DNA from: Nectonema munidae
Taxonomy: Eukaryota > Nematomorpha > Nectonematoida > Nectonematidae
Length of the DNA: 64,000 bases
Direction of reading: 5' to 3'
Assembly (NCBI GenBank): GCA_030549495.1
Contig: JAUIRK010000866.1
Span: 1-64,000, forward strand
Position numbers and translations under genes: made by a program. Below are positions 55,203 through 64,000 of this stretch, one piece after another. A model generated the notes under the pieces. It saw only the letters and a program-made list of their open reading frames with translations. It was not told the DNA's origin and searched no databases. Each line of letters opens with the position of its first letter. The first letter of the stretch is position 1.

Positions 55203-55370
55203 AAGGCACATTGAAATGAAAACGTGTGAACATAACAAAAATGAAATAGTAACAGGTTAATAAAGTGCTTTTATATTGTCAATGTAGTAATCCTTTGAGG
55301 GGGCCTATACTTTTAGGAAACAAGGATGTAACTTGTCTACACGGAAGATATACCTTTTTCCAAAGAACTA
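55203..55370 (+). repeat. Dispersed repeat C, copy 2
   Basis: It matches 30493-30668, including TAATAAAGTGCTTTTATATT and GTCAATGTAGTAATCCTTTG. The family is unknown. Confidence 0.7.
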
Positions 55371-55479
55371 GGAAATGGCACAAAAATCTGAGCAGATTCT
55401 AGAGTGACAGAAGTATTTTATTAATCAATTCAGTTTTTAAATTTTGTTTAAAATTTTTTTAAAAATTTTTTTCTTTAAT

Positions 55480-56645
55480 TACAGCTTTGTAGACGCCTCT
55501 TTGAGTTGGAGTAAGTATAGAAACCCCACTTTTTGACACTGTTTCAGAGACTTCGTGTGCCTTCCTTCTACTTGCTGTTGTCACTAAACGTAATGCAAAA
55601 TATTTTTGTTGTCTTTTGAAGGTTTCTCAAAACCTTCACTACTTTTGGATCTCTTTTCTTCACTCACAGAGTTTCTGAAATCTCATCACTACTTTCTTCA
55701 ACGAAGTCTCCTGTGACTGGCGCTTTCACTTAAAGTAATTTCAGTTTTCTTAGAATGAATATCTTGCGTATCTTTTTTTGCGCTCCTACTTTCCCTTTTG
55801 TTAAAATCTGTAGGTCATAGAATTCTCTGTCTTCTCGGCACAGCCACTCTCTTTTCTCATCTGTTACATTGAATATCTTAGAAAAGTAATAGTTTCTAGG
55901 CTTTCAATGATGTTTTTCATACTTTTTTATAGAGATGTATGGGATATCCGCAGATGCGGAACAATTATATCCCTTTAACATCCGCGGATCATTTAAGTTT
56001 AAACATCCTCATCCGCAATTTTCAAACATTTTTCAATTTACCTCAAAGTTTTTTTGAATTTTTACTTTATCCAAAAAACTTATAATTATTTCTTTATGAT
56101 AACACATGTACGTTGACATCTTCTCCCTAAATTTTTAAGAAGTATAAAACTTGTGTTTGCTTAGAATAGCAAGCATGATATCGCTCCGCATCCACAAAAA
56201 AATTAATTCTGACATCCGCTTTCGCATCCGATAGGTTGTCAAATTTGATATGCGCATTCGTGGATACAAAAAATTTCACATCCGATACATCTCTACTTTT
56301 TTATTGCATTCTCAATTTTTCTTTCAGCTGTTGATTTACCTGTTGAAATGGCAAATTCAGTTTTGTCCATAAGTGTTTTACTTCACCTGCTATCATCACG
56401 ATTCTCTCTTTTTTTTTTTTACTTTTTACATGGGAAGCCAAAGTTTTTTATCTGTACAAGATCCATTTGATCAAGACTGTTAACAGTGGTATGCTTTCTT
56501 GATGTCTTGCTTTTTTGGAACTGCACCAGATTTAATGACCAAATTTTCTTGTTATTCTCAAAAGAGGTGCGTTTTTTGATATCGCAGTTTTCAAGTCTTA
56601 ATACTTGAGAGTACAAATTCAATTTAGTCAGATCATCTGAAACAG
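55480..56645 (-). pseudogene. Degenerate coding fragment, probably N-terminal part of the unknown multicopy family
   Basis: A strong acceptor-like TTTTGTTCTGTTTCAG (about 56643) precedes an open stretch, DDLTKLNLYSQVLRLENCDI and FENNKKIWSLNLVQFQ, down to 56419. Then VKHLWTKLNLPFQ and AERKIENAIKKYEK follow. After the MITE come SLETITFSKIFNVTDEKREW and LCREDREFYDLQILTKGKVG. The WTKLNLP and EDREF landmarks resemble the N-terminal part of the family seen at 19040 and 26380. It is interrupted by stops and split by the hAT MITE at 55930. The assignment is tentative. Confidence 0.4.
55930..56295. mobile_element. hAT MITE with perfect 8-bp target site duplication
   Basis: A 366-bp element bounded by TAGAGATGTAT and ATACATCTCTA, with CTTTTTTA duplicated directly outside (55922-55929 and 56296-56303). 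The 8-bp duplication and TAGAGATG-type ends identify a hAT. The interior is rich in GCATCCG/CGGATGC phrases and has no coding capacity. Related copies lie at 39171-39421 and 43606-43680. Confidence 0.9.
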
Positions 56646-56649
56646 AACA

Positions 56650-58439
56650 AAAATAAAATGTTATAATACAGATTATGAAATGTATATAAAATATTATAAT
56701 GGCCTATATAACAATTAAATACCATAGAACTCACCTTGAAATATCCTTAACAACAGTGTATATTCAGAAATTGGGCAATGGCAATCATAACAACACGGAA
56801 CCTATATACAGAACAATATTCTAACTTGTCTTTTTTAAGTCCTAAATTGTCATTTTTCAATTTTATTTTGTGTTTAAGAAATAAACGTTAGGATTTAAAA
56901 AAACAAATTTGAATTTAAAAAAGAAAAATTAGAATTGAAAAAAGAAAATTTAGAACTAAATAATTTAGAAGTAAATATCGTATATATTCCTAGCGCACAT
57001 ACAAGTACACAAACATTAATCAAATTGAAACAGATACTGATTTATACAAATTATGAGCTTATGTGAGAATCAAAGTAAAGATGCATTGAATACATTTGTA
57101 AAAAAGATGTTTTAGCTGAAATTTTTCGTTTCGGTATCTATATGGATAAACGAACCCATATGCATAGGGAAATTACGCGATGGAGATGTTTTTTTCCCAG
57201 TCAAAACGATTCAAGCAAATTTGGTATCGAATGAAAGCTCATTCATGTAGATTATGATGTATAAGAAATATTTTTTATTTCCAAGGTGTGATACGGTTTC
57301 TAAAAGCATTATAAAAATGGTAAATTTGAGCTTATTTTTTAAATAACAGAAATAGATTCGTTAAAAATAGAAATTATCGAGGAATACAAGTTAGTACATT
57401 ACATTTTAAAACTGCAGACACAAAAAAATATTAATTCATTTTGAAAAATTAAAATGTTATCATATTTTGGAATTCCGTTTCCAAGAAAGAGGTTTTCTCA
57501 AAAAATAATCTCCTTTGTAAAATAGCAGTGCCAAAACAAATCAAGTAGGGGTATCGGTGTGAGAAAATATCTGTAATTTAAAAGATTTTATGTCATATAT
57601 ATCTGAAGAAGGTCATAGTGAGAGAAATATTATTGCTGGTATTTTGTTAAATAAAAGATTTACTCAACGTTTTCAATTTATTTTCTTTACAACTTTTATT
57701 TATTAATGAAGACTCAGCGCCATTTTATCTACATCTGTAATTTAGTTTAAAATATTTTTTCATGTTACTGAAGTGTGAAAGCTGCAAAGCCTAAAAGAGA
57801 TTGTTGCATTCAAGGATGAAACTTGGCCATTCGCTTCTTGAGTGTTACAGATTCCTATAACAAGCTCTTACGAGAGAATCCGTGCTTAAGGATCTTGATG
57901 CACTCCAGCTTATCGAGTTATGTTGAATCCTTTGGAGAGTTACAAGCGAAAGGCTTAAATGTCAAGAGAATGAAAAAGATAGATGGTTGTTATGGGAGAT
58001 TGTTAGGACACTACATAAAAGGCCCAGAATAATGGTTAGAAAACAGTAAATCACAGATCGAAATATATTTTAGCGGTTTAAATTTTTTTCAAAATAATAG
58101 CAACTCTCATTTTATCAATGTTCAATCTCAAATACCATATGTAACTAACTTAGAGTTATTTACATATGTGGACTACGTATTTATTTGACTATTCAATGAT
58201 ACAAAGGAAAACTAATTCAAAATAACTTCCATTAGTTGTCAAAGTTTAATACATTTTATTTTATTAAACAATTTTATCAAAAAAATGTGTAATACTTTGG
58301 AATTATATAAAAATAACGACTGACTCTATTTACTATTTCAGGAAAAATAAAATTTTAAAAAGCGTCTAAAATTTTAGCGATAATCAGGAACGACTCCTGA
58401 GGAAGGAAAGGCTCTTTCGCCATTAATATTATTACATTT
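56650..58439. other. Intergenic stretch with one short unassigned frame
   Basis: Mostly AT-rich. Plus 57823-58032 is open for 69 codons (SYNKLLRENPCLRILMHSSL, SSYVESFGELQAKGLNVKRM), with codon use that looks less random than its surroundings, but I do not recognise it. It may be a transposon scrap. Confidence 0.3.
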
Positions 58440-58590
58440 AACTTAGCAGTAGCTTAACAGTTGAAGGTCAGGGGTGCGATCCCTAAGGCTCCCGACATCT
58501 CAAAATAAAAATACAAAACTGTGATTAACCATCTCAAGCATAATGCGAGCATACAACTGAAAGTTCTTTGATATCTCCAATCAACCTATC
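58440..58590 (+). mobile_element. tRNA-headed SINE, family B
   Basis: GCAGTAGCTTAACAGTTGAA and GGTCAGGGGTGCGATCCCTA form a tRNA-like head with a B box. ACTGTGATTAACCATCTCAA, AATGCGAGCATA and TTTGATATCTCCAATCAACC follow. It matches 11735-11890 in opposite orientation. Confidence 0.6.
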
Positions 58591-58599
58591 AAAATAGTT

Positions 58600-59179
58600 C
58601 GAAATATTTCTTGAAATTTTCTAATTACAGGTGAAGGACGGTCTGTAACGGTGAAGCATTTAGTTTTTTCACCGATAATTATCGGGGACAAAATACCAGT
58701 TTTCAAAAGCTACTCAGCATGTATAGTCCATACTGTAAACTATACGCGATTACATCAGATTTCCTTAATATTTTTCAAATATCAAAACACATTGAGCTAC
58801 CACTAAATATTAATTAACTGAAGAAAAACTGATTGGGAGTTCTTTTAAATCACTTGGAACAGCATGAGAGGTTAGGAGCATGAACTTTTAAACATTTAAA
58901 AATAAGAACCACCCTAGAACACAAAGGCCACCTCTAGAAAAATTGTCAAATTGTTTGCACATTTTTGGTAAAATGTCCCTTAGGACAAATGTCCGGTCAC
59001 GATAAATGCTCCAGCAAAAAAGTGATGCATGATTAAATTCAAAAAATATTTTATATAGAAAAAGATAATATCATGAAAAGTGAATGATGGAGTAGATTCA
59101 CATAAATAATTCCTTAAATAACATTTCTTTATGAATACAGATGAGTTTAATCGAGGAAGAATGTTGAGAGTTTCCAGCA
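58600..59179. other. 3' flank of syntaxin-like gene
   Basis: AT-rich. It presumably includes the 3' untranslated region of the gene to its right. I see no unambiguous polyadenylation signal. Confidence 0.4.
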
Positions 59180-59367
59180 TCAACTAGACACTGCGTAAAT
59201 GACCAAAACAATGATCACGATTACAACCGCAATCACAGAACAAATGATACAGAGTTTTTTGCGCGCTTTGATTTGATAACTTCGCGCAGCTTGAAGTTGA
59301 GAATATCCTTGTTCAACTTGGAGAGAGGAATTCTCCACATTCGCTTCAATACTGTCCAGAACTTCCC
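59180..59367 (-). CDS. Syntaxin-7/12-like Qa-SNARE, last exon
   Basis: Two bases complete a Gly codon, then 61 codons and stop. EVLDSIEANVENSSLQVEQG and YSQLQAARSYQIKARKK are the second half of a Qa-SNARE motif. A C-terminal anchor, LCIICSVIAVVIVIIVLVIY, ends in AVSS. It matches DVIDSIEANVENAEVHV...LSRAADYQRKSRKTLCIII of syntaxin 7. The acceptor TTTTTTGCAG places the exon start at 59367; the open frame continuing to 59749 is intron. The product would drive endosomal and lysosomal membrane fusion as a tail-anchored protein. Confidence 0.93.
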
Positions 59368-61320
59368 CTGCAAAAAACACCATTGAATAAAAAGAGTTAT
59401 GGAACTGCGTGTTTTCATTGTGGACCAAAATGGACTTTGGCTCGCCCTGATAATAAGTCGTGATGAATACTGCCAAAATAGCATTTTCATCCAAATTCGG
59501 ATAATTTAGTCTGCTTTGCCGACCTCTGCCTGAAATAAGAATTGGGTTACTAGGGGCGTTGCAGAATATAAAATGCGTGTTAAGTGTTCGCTGCGCATAT
59601 CTACCTAACAACGGGCACTTAAAAGAAAGGAGAATAATCCAATGAAATTTAGGAGTGCGGTGCCATTGGGTTGTATACGACTCTACACACAAATTAATAA
59701 TGAAAAAAAAATAAAGCAATTTTAAAAGTTTGCTATAAAATAGATGCATGATGAAAGTTTACTTATATTTTTTGTATCACTGTACAAAAGTTGACATATA
59801 AAATCCTTCAAAAATTGACCTAAAGAGTGTTCTCTATATTAACAACTTTTCCCAATTATTATTATTAGTGTTGCAAGATACCATGTAATATTTTAAGTAT
59901 TCCCTTTTGTAAAGGTGCAATCTTTAGACAAAGACCTTTTAATGACGGCAATTTATCTTTCCCTGTATGTTGTCTGCGTTAGAGTGGAGGATACATCATC
60001 TTCAGAATCGATATTTCTACATAAATGAAATGCACCTTTCATTGTAAAATTGGAAGATCATAAAAATAAATTAATAAACTATTTACATGTTTTACAATAG
60101 GCGCTATTAGAAATGAAAATATAATGTTATTGCTTTTTAATCTGCCCTAATTATAAGAGATACAAATCCAAATCTACTTCTTTTTCGCATTTTATCTTAG
60201 GGCCTCTATGAAACTGGTTTGGGCAATCGAGGTAAAAAATAGAATTATTTTATTTCACAAAATTTTATTAAATTTAACCCAACTCCTCAAAAATATTTAA
60301 TGTTTGAAAGCATTTCTTTCTAGCAAAAAAAAGCTTTTGAAAAAGGGAAGGGGTTCTATGCGACCCCATGGCTTTTTAGTGTTAAGTGGAAGAGGAGAGA
60401 TGGCGTTAAATGTATCAAGTTTTGAGAATCTAGAATGGGAGTGGAATCGGATGTTAAGCACTAGGGAGTCAGAAGCGAAATAAAATATTCTCCAACACTC
60501 ATTATGACATTTCTATTTCTGTAAAAAATCAATTTAGCGCATCTCCTAGTAGGCATTCAATGACAATCCAGCCAAGATTTGTTAATTCTTTTTGCGACAT
60601 TTATGGTTTTTTTTAATTGCAATACTTATAGAAGTCGTTAAGACAAGTTCAACGATGATTATTCCAACTTCATATGCTATGTAATTTCCGAGATATAAAC
60701 TCTCAAAGTTAGGTTCTAAAGGGTTATTTTTGCAATAAATGAGATTACTAAAAGCTAAAAATCTTTGCAACCATTGTAGCTACAGACATTAAGTTGGTAT
60801 CATATTGATTTTTTTCAAAAAGGTTAAACAAAAATTTTTTAATTTAACCCAAAAAGGTCATTTGATGTAGAAATCGAATTTTCTATAACTTTGGTTAAAA
60901 CTTTGTACACGTGTAAATAAATGTGCAAAAACTTTTTTGGAGAAAATGCTATTTCGTGCACTACAGTGCAACGTATCCCAATTGTTTCGAGCCAAAGATG
61001 GACTAATCTAAGATTTTTAGACTATTTGACTATCAAATGGGACGAATTGTTAAATTGCTCACAATTTAAATGAAATCTACGTCTTTATTTTTCATTTTAA
61101 GAGAACTTAGATGTTTATCCTTGAAATGGTGCAGAATATTTATAGAATATTCTTGAAAATTTTGGAGACTCAAAAAAATTGACAAAACTTTAGAAACAAA
61201 ATTGCTTGATTTGCTTAGAAAAAGGAGTTTATACCCCGAAACTAGTCAACAAAATCAGCAATAAAGTGTCCAGTTTTTACAATTTTTTATATTTGTTATA
61301 ACTAAAACTTTAGAAGTTAC
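59368..61320. other. Intron of the syntaxin-like gene
   Basis: A 1953-bp intron, AT-rich, without a recognisable repeat or gene. Open frames in it (for example minus 60582-60770) do not look coding. Confidence 0.5.
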
Positions 61321-61412
61321 CTTGTTCATGAATGAGCATTCCCAGATCTTTGAAAATTTGATTGATGGAAAAGATGTCTGCTTCTAATACTTGTATTTCT
61401 TGTTCTCTCATT
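61321..61412 (-). CDS. Syntaxin-7/12-like Qa-SNARE, penultimate exon
   Basis: One base, then 30 codons plus one base: [20 protein letters not shown] and [10 protein letters not shown]. It matches [32 protein letters not shown] of syntaxin 7. The final Gln is the zero-layer glutamine that defines Qa-SNAREs. The acceptor is TTTTCCTAG and the donor GTAACT; its phase joins the last exon to give HEQGEVLDSIEANVEN. Upstream exons (Habc domain) were not found before 64000. Confidence 0.93.
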
Positions 61413-61850
61413 CTAGGAAAAAAAAATTAATTACCTTTTTTTATTATCAAATTTAGAGTTTGAACAAATTTAAACAGGAAAAAATGTCACTTTAACCGGT
61501 TATCGACCACAGTCGACTTTACAAAAATGTTGATCGTCTGCGTTTATTAATGCTTTTTAATACAAATCTTCTGCTTTATACTAGATATCGTCTGATTATT
61601 CTGGTCGTTAACGGGTTAATACAATAAAATATCGTTGGTCGGTTAATATTTAGCTGTGCCATTTTTCAGGTAAAAATCAAGTTTTTATTCTGCAACCCAT
61701 ATTTTTTCCAACACGTCCTATCTCCTATCTATGAGACACATTATAAATTAAAAAAATTGTCTTATTTTTAAGAAAAAAATTATTTCCATACATGGGAAAT
61801 AATGTGAAAAATATATTAAATATCTTTAAACCAGGGCGCAATAAAGATAT
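61413..61850. other. Intron of the syntaxin-like gene, next part
   Basis: Includes phrases such as TCGACCACAGTCGAC and CGTCTGCGTTTATTAATGC around 61500-61620 that echo the CAGACGA phrases near 17330. No gene is visible. Confidence 0.3.
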
Positions 61851-61854
61851 AATA

Positions 61855-62225
61855 TCGAAACAAAATGTTTGAGTTGTAAAAAATGTTCTTGATCTATTGA
61901 TGACAGCTGTCAGAATTTTATTTGTAAACAAAGAAATAGTCAAAAAAAACAAAATTATTTTCTTGTTCTCGTATACTATGATTTTTAAGATTTATGATAG
62001 TTTAAATAGTTTTTTTATGATTTTGTGTTCTTAGACTTAAATAATTTTATGAAAAGTGGTTAAACTACCGTTTTTTGTATACTATGATTCCTTACAAAAT
62101 GTAAAAAATACAAGCGTTACCAAATCACCCTATAAGGGTATTATCTTCAACGTTGGCTTTTGCTGCTTATAAAAACTTGAAAATATCAACAAAAAAAAAG
62201 CCGATAAACTATCTCATTTTTAGAA
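61855..62225 (+). repeat. Fragment of the palindrome-arm repeat
   Basis: AAACAAAATGTTTGAGTTGT and GTTGGCTTTTGCTGCTTATA with AAAACTTGAAAATATCAA match 2455-2570 of the left arm, but here the two parts are separated by about 230 bp of other sequence. It shows that the MULE-like arm segment is a dispersed repeat. Confidence 0.6.
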
Positions 62226-62292
62226 TCAGAATGTCCAAGTAAACGTATCTGAATTTATCGTTTGACTACTTTCTCTTTGTATCATTTAGCTA

Positions 62293-63390
62293 CAGTAGTC
62301 CCCCCTTAATACACGACCATTGGGAAGATGACCAACCCCCGTAAATTATCTGATCCGTGTATTGTCACAATTAAGATATAAGTATACAAGTATCTATAAA
62401 CACATTTAGCGAAGTTTAGGGGGTAATTCCATTAATAATCAGACAAATATTAGACTATTTTGATAGAGACATACTTGACTTAAGAAATCATGGTACAGTT
62501 TCGAGTGTTTTTTATTTTATACTTTCTAATAATCGATAAACACAAACACATATAAAAGAAATATTTATTTATTTAACATGATAATTCAAATAATTGTTCA
62601 TATACAACAAATATGACAAAAATCTAATAAAGTCATATAACATCAGTCATATGTATACGAATACAGATTGTGATCAGAAAGCGAAACACCAGTTTCTTGA
62701 AGAAGTCGTCAATTGTCTTCTGCCTTGTGGCCTGATTCTCTATCTTCTTAGCATTACGAAGATTCTGCATTTGCAGGACTTCCAAAGACATGCCTTGCTG
62801 CTCAAAGAGTTTCAGCAGTTGTTCTCCACCAAAGACAGCATCTTCTGCAGAGACCTTCTGAAACTGTCTGTCCATCTCGTCATCAACCTGATCAGAAGTG
62901 AGTAGCTCAGCAGTCTGTTGTGATGTAGCTGCAGGTGATTCTGTATTGGCCAATGCTGACACAGCATTGCTGAGGATTTGCTGATCTGTGAGAAGCTGTG
63001 CTATTGAGATGTTGTCTTCATCCTCCTCACACGCTTTCATCCACTCAAGGAAGGTTGGCTGCTCTTGTTCTCTGAAAATGTTGACCAAGTTCTGTTTCAT
63101 GAGAACCTCCCCACCCTCCACTTCTGCCTGAGAGAATCCCCACAAGCATTCATCTCCACCATTGGGATATGGAAGACCCTTGGCCCAGCAGTTAATAATA
63201 CACTTTTATGTGATGTCACTCCATGCCCTGGCTGTAGTATAAATCGCATCCTTGATGTTAAACTTTTTCAAGAAATCTACATCAGCATTCTCATCGACGA
63301 TGGCTTGAACAATATGTTTCATGTAGTTACTCTTCACTGTGTTGCTGATTGCCTTGATCAAGTGGTTGACAGAGGGAAGTAGTATTCTTT
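62293..63390 (-). mobile_element. Tigger/pogo transposon, 3' half
   Basis: A terminal repeat CAGTAGTCCCCCCTTAATAC begins at 62293 next to a TA dinucleotide, as expected for Tc1/mariner-pogo elements. Minus-strand coding at 63390-62640 reads LKSNYMKHIVQAIV-like, then FLKKFNIKDAIYTTARAWSD and WGFSQAEVEGGEV, and ends RQKTIDDFF. This is the C-terminal part of Tigger/jerky transposases. A stop lies at about 63203. The 5' half is missing, cut where a hAT begins at 63396. Confidence 0.82.
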
Positions 63391-63395
63391 AGAAC

Positions 63396-64000
63396 AGCGT
63401 TTCCCAAAGTGGGCCCAGCGCCCCCAAGGGGCGCTGAAAGCTTTTAAGGGGGGGGGGCGTAAAAAAATTAGCCAATCAAATATCATCACTTATAAATTTT
63501 TAGTATCTTTTATTTTTTATGCTATATTTAAAATACTACTGTATTTTATTTTGCTTCATGAAAAATATATTACTACATTTTAAAATTCTTTGTTTTTGGA
63601 AGCTGACTGGGGCAAAATTATAGTTTGACTAGTTTGTGTTTGCTTGCACCAATTGAACTTTTAAACTATTTTTAGAATGATGCTGAGAAAAACGAGGTAA
63701 TGGAATCTTAATTTATTGTTTGCTTTTTGCTTGCACAATTTTAACTTTATTTTATACCTTTTTTTGAGTCTAACTAACTTATTTTTATACACTAAAAAGA
63801 ATGAAACAACTCAAATACAAAGTTTTCTAACTTTAGTTCTGTTTTACATTTTTGATAGAAATTACCTCAGAAAAGTTATGTAATTTGGATGTGTTTTATT
63901 TTATTTAGTATTCTTAATAAAACATTTTCATTTTTTAGGAACAAGAAATCAAACAACTGAAAATTAACGAATGATTTTTTTCATTAAATAAAATTTTCAA
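63396..64000 (+). mobile_element. hAT element, 5' end (runs off window)
   Basis: CAGCGTTTCCCAAAGTGGGC is the classic hAT terminal repeat, followed by GCGCCCCCAAGGGGCGCTGA and a G run. The interior is AT-rich and noncoding as far as the window goes, so this may be a non-autonomous copy. The far terminus is outside, so the target duplication cannot be checked. Confidence 0.75.

Noticed and set aside
59368-59749. N-terminal extension of the syntaxin last exon (open frame with Met at 59749)
   Set aside because: A strong acceptor at 59368 and the phase-matched exon at 61321-61412 show this part is intron that happens to be open.
62633-63145. Host gene of 170 codons on the minus strand
   Set aside because: Its C-terminus (RQKTIDDFF), the upstream FLKKFNIKDAIYTTARAW segment and the nearby CAGTAGTCCCCC terminus show it is the end of a Tigger transposase.

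Overview
The window is AT-rich, intron-rich animal DNA packed with decayed transposons. Short introns of 53-58 bp, a Penelope-like element, several hAT and pogo/Tigger DNA transposons, CR1/Jockey-like LINEs and tRNA-headed SINEs all fit an arthropod. A crustacean such as a copepod would be compatible, but nothing in the sequence proves it.

Two host genes can be read with confidence, both on the minus strand. The main one is an M16A metallopeptidase of the insulin-degrading-enzyme (IDE) family, running from a start codon at 52751 to a stop at 12662. I assemble it from 20 exons whose splice phases all agree. They total exactly 3000 nt, or 999 residues plus stop. A signal-peptide-like N-terminus precedes the M16 domains. 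The zinc motif HLYEH (109-113) is followed by Glu190 after exactly 76 residues, the canonical HxxEHx76E spacing, and this requires a 30-nt micro-exon at 43716-43745. Arg823 and Tyr830 match the second-half catalytic-site pair of human IDE. The second host gene is a syntaxin-7/12-like Qa-SNARE. Only its last two exons (61321-61412 and 59180-59367) are seen; the rest lies to the right.

Layout. 1-9602 is a large inverted duplication: arms 1-3404 and 6360-9602 surround a hAT transposon (3615-6734). The arms carry a Penelope-like element with a GIY-YIG endonuclease remnant, a possible MULE-type transposase remnant, a SINE and the hAT end. 9420-10500 is a LINE 3' end with a (TTC)n tail, and 10626-12228 is an element with about 45-bp terminal inverted repeats. 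12662-52751 is the IDE-like gene. Its introns hold a CGGBP1-like hAT (14.3-15.0 kb), a LINE (21.0-22.9 kb), two copies of a multicopy arthropod family of unknown function (19.0-20.6 and 26.4-28.0 kb), a broken Ty3/gypsy fossil (39.4-42.2 kb), a ZBED5-like hAT (42.2-43.2 kb), a Tigger (45.2-46.4 kb) and a POGK-like pogo element (50.9-52.35 kb). Between the two genes (52.8-59.2 kb) lie a tandem repeat, dispersed repeats, a third fragment resembling the unknown family that is split by a hAT MITE with a perfect 8-bp target duplication, and a SINE. The right edge holds a truncated Tigger and the start of another hAT.

I see no novel defence-like or operon-like system. The most notable items are the palindrome, the complete 40-kb secreted IDE-like gene with its micro-exon, the same ATC microsatellite filling two introns of that gene, and a SINE group sharing a 3' tail.
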